From positions 1-64,000 of the forward strand of contig USMK01000004.1 of NCBI GenBank assembly GCA_900555835.1: a stretch of DNA of 64,000 nt, given 5' to 3'. Origin of the DNA: an uncultured Clostridium sp. (GTDB lineage Bacteria; Bacillota; Clostridia; TANB77; CAG-508). The notes under the pieces were generated by a model. The model saw only the letters and a list, made by a program, of their open reading frames with translations. It was not told where the DNA came from and did not search any database. The translations under genes were made by a program, and so were the position numbers. This document shows, piece after piece, positions 1 through 9,700 of this stretch (position 1 is its first letter; every line of letters begins with the position of its first letter).

Positions 1-54
1 AGAAAGAGGTATAATTATTTTTTATTTAAATAAAAAATAATTATACCTCTTTCT
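1..54. terminator. Perfect 54-bp palindrome, likely bidirectional terminator
   Basis: The first 27 bases are the exact reverse complement of the next 27, with no loop. The outer arms (AGAAAGAGGTATAATTATT) are followed by T-rich sequence, as in an intrinsic terminator acting both ways. The gene it would terminate lies left of the window. The palindrome may be longer, because the edge cuts it. Confidence 0.6.
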
Positions 55-156
55 TTCGACTACTCTGTAACTTGAAGTCTGAGTTTGCTCGTAACACCTG
101 CGGTGTTTCTTGCTTGGTTTAATGTCAATATTTTTACAAAAAATCATTTTTAAATA

Positions 157-185
157 TTGCTTTTTTGTAAAATGTGTTGTATAAT
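157..185 (+). promoter_or_regulatory. Promoter of small toxin-like gene 1
   Basis: TTGCTT (157-162), 17-base spacer, TATAAT (180-185). The same arrangement precedes the paralogous locus at 28091-28119. The transcript would have a roughly 115-nt leader containing GAGAATAAG and GTTGCC segments that can pair with the 3' end of the same mRNA (near 480-505). Confidence 0.7.
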
Positions 186-308
186 CTTGGTTATAGAAAA
201 TGAGAATAAGTGGAGTGCGTTGCCACCTTTTTTGTTGCTCTTTGATGTTTGCTTACATATTTATTCCACGACTTCTTAGTTGTGAGATTGATATTGGGGG
301 TGGTTAAT

Positions 309-425
309 ATGGTAGAATTTGCAGTTTTAAAAATTACTTACCTACTTTTCTTTGGATTAGTAGGAATGATTATCATAAATTTTGCTTTGTTAATCAGCAT
401 TTGTTATTTACTACATAAGCAATAA
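309..425 (+). CDS. 38-aa hydrophobic peptide, type I toxin-like
   Basis: A 38-codon gene beginning MVEFAVLKITYLLFFGLVG, with a long hydrophobic stretch (about residues 5-33) and a short basic end (HKQ). The GGGGGTGG ribosome site (297-304) lies just upstream of the ATG. Its promoter is at 157-185, its terminator hairpin at 429-467, and a converging promoter at 513-541 would make an antisense RNA. A paralogue of identical length (28236-28352) has the same layout. Size, hydrophobicity and convergent sRNA are the hallmarks of type I toxins of the Fst/TxpA/Ldr kind, but I cannot assign a named family. Toxicity is inferred, not seen. Confidence 0.65.
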   Translation: MVEFAVLKITYLLFFGLVGMIIINFALLISICYLLHKQ

Positions 426-428
426 AAA

Positions 429-467
429 ATAAACCATTCTGCTTTTGACGAAGGACGAATGGTTTAT
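429..467. terminator. Bidirectional terminator of toxin-like locus 1
   Basis: ATAAACCATTC (429-439) pairs with GAATGGTTTAT (457-467), with T/A runs outside the stem on both strands. It ends both the toxin-like mRNA (+) and the antisense RNA (-). Confidence 0.75.
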
Positions 468-506
468 TTTGTACTTTGGCAACACACTTTGTGTTTCTCG
501 TTTTCT
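429..506 (-). ncRNA. Antisense RNA, candidate antitoxin 1
   Basis: A consensus promoter on the minus strand (513-541) would start a transcript of about 75 nt near 506 that runs into the shared hairpin at 429-467. It is complementary to the 3' part of the toxin-like mRNA. Its 5' part (CGAGAAACACAAAGTG, then TTGCC) resembles the 5' leader of the same mRNA, so mRNA 5'-3' closure and antisense binding would compete. Ends are estimated. Confidence 0.6.
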
Positions 507-512
507 AGTTTA

Positions 513-541
513 ATTATACACAGTTTTTTTCATAATGTCAA
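513..541 (-). promoter_or_regulatory. Promoter of antisense RNA 1
   Basis: On the minus strand: TTGACA (541-536), 17-base spacer, TATAAT (518-513). A perfect sigma-A consensus with optimal spacing, facing the toxin-like gene. Confidence 0.8.
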
Positions 542-617
542 TTATTTTTTTATATATTTTTTGAAACTTATTTAATATATTTTTAATATAATAATTATAG
601 TGTTAGGAGTGACGGTT

Positions 618-1998
618 ATGGATAGTTTGAGAGTTGAGGATATTGTTAAGGCTTGTGGTGGAAAGTTTCTTTGTGGTAATTTGGGTGATGTAGTTTGTGG
701 CTTTTCTAAGGATACTAGAAGCATAAAGCCTGGTGAGGTTTTTGTGGGTATTAAGGGAGAGAATTTTGATGGTAATGCTTATTATATGAATGCTTTTGAG
801 AATGGAGCTTGTGCTTGTATTATTGAGCGTTCGTTTGAGGAGAATGTTGATATTGGCGCTGTGGATGGTAAGAGTATTATTGTTGTGGAAGATGGCATAA
901 AGGCTTTGCAGGATATTGCTAAGTTTAGAAGGAATATGTATAATATTCCGGTTGTGGCTATTACTGGAAGTGTTGGTAAGACTAGCACAAAGGATATTGT
1001 GGCTAGTGGACTTTCGAAGAGTTTTAATGTTTTGAAGACTGAGGGGAATAATAATAATCATATTGGTTTGCCTCTTACTATTTTGAGGTTGAAAGACCAA
1101 AATGCTATGGTTGTGGAAATGGGTATGAACCATTTGGGAGAGATTAGTGTTTTGACTAATATTGCACGTCCTAGTGTGTGTGTTATAACTAATATTGGAA
1201 CTTCTCATATTGGAAATTTGGGTTCAAGAGAGAATATTTTGAAAGCTAAGCTTGAAATTTTGGAAGGTTTGCAAGATGGCGGAACCGTTATTGTTAATAA
1301 TGATAATGATTTGTTACATTCTTGGGCTATACAAAATAAAGATAAGTACAATATTGTTACATATGGAATTGAAAATGATAGTGATTATATGGCCTATAAT
1401 ATAGAGAATACAGAGGAGAATGTGAGCTATGATATTGATATTGCTAGAAAAACTTATAAGGTAAATGTTCCTGTAAGTGGTATTCCTTTTGTATATAATA
1501 GTCTAAGTGCTATTGCTGTTCGGAGTGGCTTGTAATGCTAATTTGGAGGATATTTTACAAGGAATTGCAGAGTTTCAGCTTACAAAAAAGAGAATGGAAA
1601 TTATAAGAAAAAATGAAATAACATATATAAATGATTCTTACAATGCTAGTTATGATTCTATGAAAGCTGGTATTGAGTATTTGAAGTCTGTAAATTCTAA
1701 AAGAAAAATTGCTGTTTTAGGCGATATGCTTGAACTTGGCGATTTTGCAAAAGAGTTGCACGAGAAAGTGGGAGAAGATGTAGCAAAAAACAAAATAGAT
1801 GTATTAGTTACTGTTGGAGAAAATGCTAAATATATAGCTTCAAAAGCTCGTGAACTTGGTATGGCAAATGTAAGTGAGTTTAAGGACAATGAAAGTGCTT
1901 CAAATTTCTTAAAAACTATATTACAACCACATGATGCAATTCTATTTAAAGCCTCAAATTCAATGAAGTTTAGCCAAATCATAGAAAAAATCATGTAA
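618..1998 (+). CDS. murF: UDP-N-acetylmuramoyl-tripeptide--D-alanyl-D-alanine ligase, with +1 recoding at CGG
   Basis: MurF adds D-Ala-D-Ala to UDP-MurNAc-tripeptide, the last cytoplasmic step of peptidoglycan precursor synthesis. Residues 117-124 (GSVGKTST) are the ATP-binding loop of the Mur ligase centre. The C-terminal ligase domain contains DSYNA, the family's DxYNA motif. The chosen ATG has AGGAG 8 bases upstream; the GTG at 600 is too early. The frame breaks at the in-frame CGG codon at 1521, four codons before a stop. Dropping only C1521 gives SAIAVGVACN and a continuous 459-aa protein, normal for MurF. MurF is essential, so a dead gene is unlikely. Third positions are strongly G/T in the first 700 bases and shift to A/T later. 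A hairpin terminator follows at 2071-2108. Confidence 0.9.
1521..1524 (+). other. CGGA +1 recoding site in murF
   Basis: Zero-frame reading is GTT CGG AGT GGC TTG TAA. Skipping the C gives GTT GGA GTG GCT TGT AAT, which continues into the C-terminal ligase domain. I see no slippery heptamer, Shine-Dalgarno-like stimulator or hairpin around it; the CGG codon is the only feature shared with the other sites. Confidence 0.8.
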
Positions 1999-2070
1999 GG
2001 AAAATGGCTATTCAAATAGTAAAATATATTCAGAAAAAGTAAAGCCTAGTTACTAATTAAATACAATAGA

Positions 2071-2108
2071 AAATGTCCAATATCTTTAAAAGAATATGGA
2101 CATTTTTT
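2071..2108 (+). terminator. Terminator after murF
   Basis: AAATGTCCA (2071-2079) pairs with TGGACATTT (2097-2105), extended by AT pairs, followed by a run of T. Confidence 0.75.
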
Positions 2109-2155
2109 TTATTCTAAATTATAATACTGTAAGAAAAAAGAAAGAAGGAAAACAA

Positions 2156-2716
2156 ATGGAAGAAATAATAAAAGAAAGATTAAAATCTACTTTATCAGAA
2201 AAAAGATATAATCATTCGCTTGCAGTAATGCAAAGATGTGAAGAATTGGCTAAAATTTATGGGGAAGATGTGGAAAAGGCCCGATTGATAGGCTTAGCTC
2301 ATGATGTAGCTAAGGAAATGAAAATTGACGAGGTAATGAAGTTCATACAAGAAAAACAAATTCAATTTGATGAAACAGAAATGAAGAATCCAGGATTATG
2401 GCATGCGAAAATAGGTGCAAGAATTTGCAAAGACGAATTTGGTTTTACACAAGATATGGTACAAGCTGTGGAAAACCACACAACAGCAAAGGCTGGAATG
2501 GATGTTTTATCTCAAATTTTATTTGTAGCAGATGCCACCGGACTAGATAGAGAGTGGAGCGACCTAGACGAATATCGTAAGTTGTCAGAGGAAAATTTAC
2601 TAGAAACTGTAATTAGAATAATTGATTTAAACATAAACCAAAACATACAAAAACGCAAACAAATTCACCCAAGAAGTATAACTGCAAGAAATGCATTTTT
2701 GGAGGTAGTAAAGTAA
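2156..2716 (+). CDS. yqeK: HD-domain phosphohydrolase YqeK, probable Ap4A hydrolase
   Basis: A 186-aa protein of the YqeK family, which hydrolyses diadenosine tetraphosphate to ADP. The metal-binding HD pair is at residues 49-50 (LAHDVAKEM), with further ligand histidines in RYNHSLAV near the N-terminus and in ENHTTA. The length matches the family. The start is the ATG preceded by GAAGGA; an in-frame ATG 60 bases upstream lies inside the murF terminator. In many Firmicutes yqeK sits with nadD and rsfS, which are absent here. Confidence 0.85.
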   Translation: MEEIIKERLKSTLSEKRYNHSLAVMQRCEELAKIYGEDVEKARLIGLAHDVAKEMKIDEVMKFIQEKQIQFDETEMKNPGLWHAKIGARICKDEFGFTQDMVQAVENHTTAKAGMDVLSQILFVADATGLDREWSDLDEYRKLSEENLLETVIRIIDLNINQNIQKRKQIHPRSITARNAFLEVVK

Positions 2717-2801
2717 AGAATAAAATCTTTTCTCAAAACCTTCACAAACCCTTAAAAACGTGATATAATAGCAAACAACAATCGTGGGTAGGAGGAGTAT
2801 G

Positions 2802-3701
2802 ATGATTTTTAAAGATTATTATCGTATACTGGAACTACAGACAAATCGAGTTTCTCTAGGTGAGATAAAAACTGCATATAGAGAACTTGCTAAAAAATAT
2901 CACCCAGATGTGAATATAGAAAGTAAAGAGGCAGAGGATAGATTTAAGGACATAAATGAAGCATATAGGGTTCTTTCAGATAGCTCAGCTAAAAGAAAGT
3001 ATGATAGAATGTGGAATAATTATGTTGGAAATAAAAAACGAAAAGAGTTTGAAGAGAGCCGAAGAGGTTCGGATTCTGTTTTTAGTGACTTTTTCAATAT
3101 GTTTTTTGGTAATACAAAAGAGGGACAAGAAGAGGTTAAAACTAAGAATAAAAAACCAGCTGTAAAAGGAGAAAATATAGAAACCGAAATCAATGTAAGT
3201 ATTGAAGATGCTTATTATGGTTTAAGTAAAAAGATTTCGCTAAGAACAGTTAATGGCAATATGAAAACATTTTCTGTAAAAGTTCCATCTGGAATTAGAA
3301 ATAATGAAAAAATCAGGCTAATAGGTCAAGGGAAAGAAGGACAAAATGGTGGAAACAACGGAGACCTATTTATAAAAATTAATATTGAAGATAATAACAA
3401 ATTTAAGCTAAAAGGCTGTGATTTATACACAAATTTGTTTTTAACACCTTGGGAAGCTGCATTAGGTACAAAAACTCAGGTAGATTCAATTGATGAATCA
3501 GTAGCATTATATATTCCGCCAGGAATACAAAGTGGAGAAAAAATTAAAATTGCACAAAAAGGCTATAAAGACGGGAAAGGAACAAGAGGAAATTTAGTAG
3601 CCGAAGTTAAAATAATGGTTCCTAAAACCTTAAATAATAATGAAAAAGAGTTATTTGAAAAAATGGCAGAAATTTCTACATTTAATCCAAGAAAAGCGTA
3701 A
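2802..3701 (+). CDS. DnaJ-class co-chaperone without zinc finger (CbpA/DnaJ-B type)
   Basis: A 299-aa J-protein that would stimulate the ATPase of DnaK. The J domain occupies about residues 3-65, with the essential HPD tripeptide at 34-36. A charged linker follows, then two substrate-binding beta domains of the DnaJ C-terminal type (about 120-290). There is no CxxCxGxG zinc-finger region, which separates it from true DnaJ. AGGAGG (2790-2795) favours the ATG at 2802; an ATG one codon earlier is possible. It stands alone, without dnaK or grpE. Confidence 0.85.
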   Translation: MIFKDYYRILELQTNRVSLGEIKTAYRELAKKYHPDVNIESKEAEDRFKDINEAYRVLSDSSAKRKYDRMWNNYVGNKKRKEFEESRRGSDSVFSDFFNMFFGNTKEGQEEVKTKNKKPAVKGENIETEINVSIEDAYYGLSKKISLRTVNGNMKTFSVKVPSGIRNNEKIRLIGQGKEGQNGGNNGDLFIKINIEDNNKFKLKGCDLYTNLFLTPWEAALGTKTQVDSIDESVALYIPPGIQSGEKIKIAQKGYKDGKGTRGNLVAEVKIMVPKTLNNNEKELFEKMAEISTFNPRKA

Positions 3702-3730
3702 AAGCAAAATTTACATAAAATTGTAGCAGG

Positions 3731-3759
3731 TTGACAATAATGGACAATTGGTGTATAAT
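3731..3759 (+). promoter_or_regulatory. Promoter of the 3810-6634 operon
   Basis: TTGACA (3731-3736), 17-base spacer, TATAAT (3754-3759), about 50 bases before the next start codon. Confidence 0.8.
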
Positions 3760-3809
3760 AAATATTGTGATTTGCTACAAAAGATAAAATGAGAGAGGTG
3801 TTTTAAAAG

Positions 3810-4337
3810 ATGGAAAAGAATATTGAAGGAAGACATTTCAGTATTACAGATCAAAAAGACGTAAACACAGTAATATATCAAGTAAATAAAACAGAAAAAG
3901 AATTTTTAAAGGATTCGCCAAAATACACAGTAGAAAGACTAAACTACACCGAAGAATTAGTTGGAAGCAATAAAAAGAAAACTTTTTATGTAGATGATTT
4001 ATCAACTGCTAATAACCAACTTGTTATTCTATCATTTGGAAAAGAAAAAGTTGTAGTTAATATGGGAATTTTAGAAGATGACAGAGTAAGAATTTCTAAA
4101 AAACCTATGCCAATGAAATTTAAAACACTTTATAGCGAGCAAGCAACCGAGTATAAAGATTTTCCATATACGCCAAATTTAAAAAGACCAATTTCAATAA
4201 TTGATCCAGAAACGGCAGAGGAAATAAAACCAACTTTATATTTCGATGAAGAGACAAACGAAGTAAAAGGAAAATGTAAATTAAAACCATATAAAAGCTA
4301 TTTCGCATTTGAAGTCCGAGATAGCAAACAAGAATAA
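3810..4337 (+). CDS. Unrecognised 175-aa cytoplasmic protein
   Basis: I do not recognise this protein. It begins MEKNIEGRHFSITDQKD, is charged, has no signal peptide or membrane segment, and looks like a mainly beta protein with several short strand-like stretches. GAGAGAGG lies before the start. It is first in an apparent operon with a 58-aa gene and the coupling-protein-like ATPase, so it may act with that ATPase, but nothing in the sequence proves it. Confidence 0.75.
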   Translation: MEKNIEGRHFSITDQKDVNTVIYQVNKTEKEFLKDSPKYTVERLNYTEELVGSNKKKTFYVDDLSTANNQLVILSFGKEKVVVNMGILEDDRVRISKKPMPMKFKTLYSEQATEYKDFPYTPNLKRPISIIDPETAEEIKPTLYFDEETNEVKGKCKLKPYKSYFAFEVRDSKQE

Positions 4338-4353
4338 AGGGGGAACTATATAA

Positions 4354-4530
4354 ATGAGAATATGTGGTATGTTTGGACATAAAGAGAAAGAAAAAAATGG
4401 TAAAATACTTTTCAAAGTTGATGAAGCAAAAAGCTTTGATTTTGAAAATCCTGAAAAATATTTAGAAGAAAATGGAAGTATTAGTATACCATTAGAAGGT
4501 AAAACAAAATCACGTGAAGAAGGAAGATAA
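4354..4530 (+). CDS. Unrecognised 58-aa protein
   Basis: A short gene beginning MRICGMFGHKEKEKNGKI and ending KTKSREEGR, preceded by AAAGGGGG. It lies 16 bases after the previous gene and 28 bases before the coupling-protein-like ATPase. The spacing, ribosome site and codon use match its neighbours, so I take it as real. No motif or membrane segment is visible and its function is unknown. Confidence 0.65.
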   Translation: MRICGMFGHKEKEKNGKILFKVDEAKSFDFENPEKYLEENGSISIPLEGKTKSREEGR

Positions 4531-4558
4531 AAATAAACGAATGAGATGGTGAAAAATT

Positions 4559-6634
4559 ATGTTAGATAAATTAAAGAGAGCCATAAAGAAAAGCAAAACT
4601 CAATTGATTGTAGTTGTAATACTATGGGTATTTTTATCCATAGTATTTATTGCGCCTATGTCAGTTGCGATAAAGGATGCAGATGTTGAAGGGATTTTTC
4701 ATTTTGGAACATTTTTAGAAAATCTATATACAAATATGGGAAGCTTATTTAATTCAATATTTACAGCATTTTCACTAAATTACATAGGTAATTATTTTGG
4801 GGTTTTGCTTAAATTTACAGTAATTTATATAATTGCAATGACAATAGGAATTGCAAAAATGTGGCCAAAATCAGAATATGATTCCATAGAACATGGTTCA
4901 AGTGATTGGTGCGAAAATGGAGAGCAATACAAAGTGTTAGATCCTAAAAAAGGAATACTACTTGCTGAGAAAAATTACTTGCCAGTAAATAAAAGAGGAA
5001 ATGTTAATATCCTTGTAATAGGTGGTTCTGGTGCTGGTAAATCTGCATCATTTGTTATTCCAAATGCCTACCAAATGCTGGGTTCATATGTATTTACAGA
5101 TCCAAAAGGTGAGTTATATGACAAAACTGCTGGATTCCTAAGAGCAAATGGATATGAAATAAAAGTATTCAACTTAATAAATCCACAAAATAGTGATGGT
5201 TACAATCCATTAGTTAATATAAAAAGCCAATTAGATGTAGACGTAATAGCTTCTACAATAGTAAAAGGACAAGCCGGAGCAGGAGATAAAAGCGACCCAT
5301 ACTGGGACGATATGTCAGAAGCATTATTAAAAGCACTTATATATTATTTAAAAGCAGTAAGACCACCAGAAGAACAAAACTTGGCAAGTTGTGCAGAAAT
5401 GGTAAGAGCTGCAAATAGTGGAAATGGAGATAACTTATTAACAAACCTAATGAACGAGCTTCCATTTGACCACCCTGCAAGAAGATATTACAAAAACATA
5501 GAAATAGCGCCAGAAAAAACATATAGTTCAATCCTAAGCTCACTACAATCAAAACTAGGAAAATTCGACTCAAAAGACATAGCAGAACTAACATCAACAA
5601 ACACAATAAACTTTGAAGATATAGGAAGAAAGAAAACAGCAGTATATGTAATATCATCAGATACACATGCCGCATACGATTTCTTACTTACAATATTCTT
5701 CTCACAGATGATACAACAATTATACGACTTTGCAGACCAAAATGGAGGAGCACTTTCAGTTCCAACATACTTCATACTAGATGAGTTTGCAAACATTGGT
5801 AAAATACCAGACTTTGATAAAAAAATATCAACAAGTAGAAGTAGAAAAATATCATTTAGTGTTATATTACAGAACTTAGACCAGTTAGAAGCAGTCTACA
5901 AAGAAGCTCATGAAACAATAATGGGTAACTGTGATACACACTTGTTCCTAGGAAGTAACTCACAAAAAACAGTAGAATATTTCTCAAAGGCACTAGGAGA
6001 AAAAACAATATCAAGAGATAGCAAATCTGTAAGTAGAGATAGATCAAACATGAGAACAGGATATAGCATGTCAGACAACATAATGGCAAGAGCACTTCTA
6101 ACACCAGACGAACTAAGAAGACTAGATAATGACTTATGTATAATCTACGAAAAAGGAATAAAACCAATAAAAGCACATAAATACTATTACTTCGAATATC
6201 CAACAGTAAAATATGCATCAAAATATCCAGAAAACCACAATGACATAGAAGCAATAGACAGAGGAGTATGGAGAACTTACAACCCATACAATCCATACAA
6301 CGGAGAAGACGACGAACCAACAGCAAATGTAGCAGTAGAATCACTAGACGATCTATTTGACGAACCAACAGATGCAAAACTAGAAGAATTAGAAGAACTA
6401 AATATAAATGAAGAACCACCGAAACAACCAATCAAACCAAAAAAAACACCAAAACCAGCCCAAGTAGCAGTCAACATAGATGACCAATTCGAAGACATCC
6501 CAGCCCCAACACTACCACAACCCGAAGAAGACGACGACATCAACAACATAACCCAAGACATACAAAAAGAACTAGAAGACAAATTCGACGAACTCTTCGG
6601 AGCCCTAGAAGACGACAACAACGACGAAACATAG
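4559..6634 (+). CDS. VirD4/TraG-family coupling-protein-like ATPase, orphan
   Basis: A 691-aa protein of the TraG/TraD/VirD4 superfamily, the ATPases that feed substrates to conjugation or type IV secretion machines. There are two N-terminal membrane helices (about residues 15-35 and 80-100). Walker A is GGSGAGKS at 155-162 and the Walker B region is FILDEFAN at 405-412. The last 120 residues are rich in Asp, Glu and Pro and probably disordered; such tails often bind partners. No relaxase, VirB4, VirB6 or integrase lies nearby, so this is not an intact conjugative element. Third codon positions drift from T/A at the 5' end to C/A at the 3' end. It could be a relic or a coupling ATPase recruited for another secretion role. 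Confidence 0.85.
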   Translation: MLDKLKRAIKKSKTQLIVVVILWVFLSIVFIAPMSVAIKDADVEGIFHFGTFLENLYTNMGSLFNSIFTAFSLNYIGNYFGVLLKFTVIYIIAMTIGIAKMWPKSEYDSIEHGSSDWCENGEQYKVLDPKKGILLAEKNYLPVNKRGNVNILVIGGSGAGKSASFVIPNAYQMLGSYVFTDPKGELYDKTAGFLRANGYEIKVFNLINPQNSDGYNPLVNIKSQLDVDVIASTIVKGQAGAGDKSDPYWDDMSEALLKALIYYLKAVRPPEEQNLASCAEMVRAANSGNGDNLLTNLMNELPFDHPARRYYKNIEIAPEKTYSSILSSLQSKLGKFDSKDIAELTSTNTINFEDIGRKKTAVYVISSDTHAAYDFLLTIFFSQMIQQLYDFADQNGGALSVPTYFILDEFANIGKIPDFDKKISTSRSRKISFSVILQNLDQLEAVYKEAHETIMGNCDTHLFLGSNSQKTVEYFSKALGEKTISRDSKSVSRDRSNMRTGYSMSDNIMARALLTPDELRRLDNDLCIIYEKGIKPIKAHKYYYFEYPTVKYASKYPENHNDIEAIDRGVWRTYNPYNPYNGEDDEPTANVAVESLDDLFDEPTDAKLEELEELNINEEPPKQPIKPKKTPKPAQVAVNIDDQFEDIPAPTLPQPEEDDDINNITQDIQKELEDKFDELFGALEDDNNDET

Positions 6635-6671
6635 GGGAGAAAAAACGCACGGCTATAGTAAAAAGAAAATA

Positions 6672-6701
6672 AAAAAGAGTCCTAATATTAGAACTCTTTT
6701 T
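6672..6701. terminator. Bidirectional terminator between convergent genes
   Basis: AAAAAGAGT (6672-6680) pairs with ACTCTTTTT (6693-6701), with the self-complementary CTAATATTAG inside. It lies between the ends of the coupling ATPase (+) and the activase/reductase (-). Confidence 0.8.
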
Positions 6702-6705
6702 ATTT

Positions 6706-9700
6706 TTATACATTTTTAGCTTCTTCTTTATCAGATGTCTCCTCATTAACTCCATTTTCGCTTTTAAGCGTATTTTTTTCTTTTTCTTGTAACTTTAAAT
6801 TATCTTTCGCAACTGTCATTAAAAGCTTGATTCTGTTCGTCTGGTTAGCCTCACTAGCCCCTGGATCATAATCAACAGGTGTGATGTTGGCTTGTGGGAA
6901 CATTGAACGTATTGTTTTAATGACTCCTTTTCCTACAACATGGTTAGGTAAACAAGCAAAAGGTTGAACACATATAATATTTGGAATACCATTTTCAATA
7001 TATTCAATCATTTCAGCTGTTAAGAACCAACCTTCGCCAGTTTGATTTCCTATTGAAAGTACATCTTCAACTTTTTCTTCTAAATGCCAGATGTCGCAAG
7101 GCATTAAATAATCCTTTTTAGACTTACCAAGTGCAATTTTAACATCTTTTTCAAGAATATCAATTAATCTAATTGCAATTTCAAATATTTTGGCTTTTGT
7201 TGCATTAGTTTTTAACAATTCATTAAATGTGATCTTATGAGTAGCCATAAATTTAACAAATCCCATAAAATCAGGAAGAATAACTTCTGCGCCTTCTTCT
7301 TCTAATTTGTCAGCTACAAAATTGTTACCATATGGGTGATATTTAATCAAAACCTCTCCAACGATACCAACCTTAGGCTTTTTAACGGTTTGGTCTAATT
7401 CAATTTTTTCAAAATCTTCAACTATATCATAAATACTCTTTTTAAATTCTTTGCTATTAGAATTTTGAGTTAATTTTTTAGCTTTATCAAGCCATTTCTC
7501 AAATAATGCTTGTGATTCGCCTTTGTTTACTTCGTAAGCCCTGTTTTTGTAAAGCATTTTTTGTAGTAAATCACCATAAACTATGCATTTTAGTAATTTT
7601 TCCATTAAAGATGGAGTAATCTTAAATCCAGGCATTTTTTCCATACCAACAATGTTGAATGAAATAACTGGAACATTTGGATATCCGGCATCTCTTAATG
7701 CTTTACGAATAAATCCAATATAGTTTGTGGCTCTACAACCCCCACCAGTTTGAGACATAATTAGAGCTGTTTTATTAACATCATATTTACCAGATTCTAA
7801 TGCTTCTATCATTTGACCTGTTGTTAAAATAGAAGGATAGCAAGCATCATTATTTACATATTTTAAGCCTGTTTCCACAGTATGAGGGGTACATTCTCTT
7901 AAAAGTTCTACTTTGTAGCCTTCAGATTGAACAGCAGCTTCTAACAATTCAAAGTGGATAGGTGCCATTTGAGGCATTAAAATTGTATAATCTTCACGCA
8001 TTTCTTTTGTGAAAGGAACTTTCTTTTGCTCATAGCATCCTGTGCAAGTGCTACAAGGATTTGCAATTTTTTCTCTTTTATTCATACTTGCAAGAAGTGA
8101 ACGAAGACGAATTCTTACAGCACCCAAGTTATTTATTTCGTCAATTTTTATCAATGTATACATTTTGCCAAAACTTGATAGAATTTCTTCAACTTGGTCT
8201 GTTGTAACAGCATCAACTCCACAACCAAATGAGTTTAGTTGAACAAGCTCTAAGTTTTTGTGTCTTCCAACAAAGTCAGCAGCTGCATATAAACGAGCAT
8301 GGAACATCCATTGGTCAACAACTCTTAAAGGTCTTTCTGCCTGACATAAATGTGAGATACTATCTTCTGAAAGTACGCATAAACCAAGACTTGTAATTAG
8401 TGTATCAATACCGTGGTTTATTTCAGGGTCTACATGATATGGTCTTCCTGAAAGTACAATTCCTTTTAAATTATGATCTTCAATATATTTTAAAATTTCT
8501 TCGCCTTTTTTATGAACATCATCTCTAAATTTGTGATGCTCAGCATCTGCTTTTTCGGCAGCTATTTGCAATTCTTTTTTACTAAATCCAAATCTCTTAA
8601 ATTCGTCTAATTCTAAAATACGTTTTACAAGTTTTTTAGGATCAAGTGGTAAGAATGGATTTATATATTCTATGTCTTTTAATTGCTCTATATTATTTTT
8701 TATAACTTCTGAATAAGAAATTACGATAGGGCAGTTGTAATGGTTATCTGCATCCTTGTATTCTTTTCTTGAATATGGAATACAAGGATAGAATATAGTA
8801 TGTATTCCCTGTTCAATCAAGCTCATAATATGTCCATGTGCAAGTTTCGCCGGATAACATACAGATTCAGAAGGCATTGATTCTATACCTTTTTCATATG
8901 TTTTTCTTGTGCTTTTTTCAGAAATTATTACTCTAAATCCTAAATTTGTGAAAAATGTAAACCAGAAAGGAAAATCCTCGTACATATTAAGAACTCTTGG
9001 AATTCCTATTGTTCCACGTGTTGCTTCTTCTTCACTTAAAGGAACATAGCTAAATAATCTTTCATTTTTGTATTTATACATATTTGGTAAGTCAGAATGT
9101 TCTGATATTTCGCCAGAACCCCTTTCACATCTGTTACCAGATATGAATTTTTTTCCATTACCAAATCTATTTATTGTAAGTAAGCAATTGTTTTCGCATT
9201 TTCCACATCTTGCATGAAGAGTATCTATTTTTAAGCTATCAATTTCGTCTGTTTTCATTATTGTAGAAGTATAGTTAGTATTTCCTTTTTCCAAATAAGC
9301 ATCTTGTGCTAACAAAGCAACACCATATGCTCCCATTAGACCTGCTATATCAGGACGGATAACTTCTTTTCCAACAATAAGCTCAAAACTTCTTAAAACA
9401 GCATCATTATAGAAAGTACCACCTTGTACAACAATATGGTCTCCAAGTGTTTTGGTATCTCTAACTTTCATAACTTTTTGTATAGCATTTTTTACAACAG
9501 AATATGAAAGACCAGCAGAAATATCAGCTGTTGTATATCCTTCTTTTTGTGCTTGTTTTATTTTAGAGTTCATAAAAACAGTACATCTTGAACCCAAGTC
9601 AACTGGATTTTGAGCACCAAGTGCAGCATTTACAAATTCTTCTATATTCATATTTAAACTTTTAGCAAAAGTTTCTATAAATGAACCACAACCAGAAGAA

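Noticed and set aside
600..617. GTG at 600 as murF start
   Set aside because: AGGAG at 605-609 is well placed for the ATG at 618 and would lie inside the coding region if GTG were used.
618..1998. murF, tatD, htpX, thioesterase and B1 as independent pseudogenes
   Set aside because: Random decay would give different lesions. All six lesions are a C before GGA in the zero frame, with intact motifs and normal full lengths on both sides, in genes that include an essential one.
3810..6634. Integrative conjugative element
   Set aside because: Only a coupling ATPase is present; there is no relaxase, VirB4-like ATPase, integrase or attachment-site repeat.
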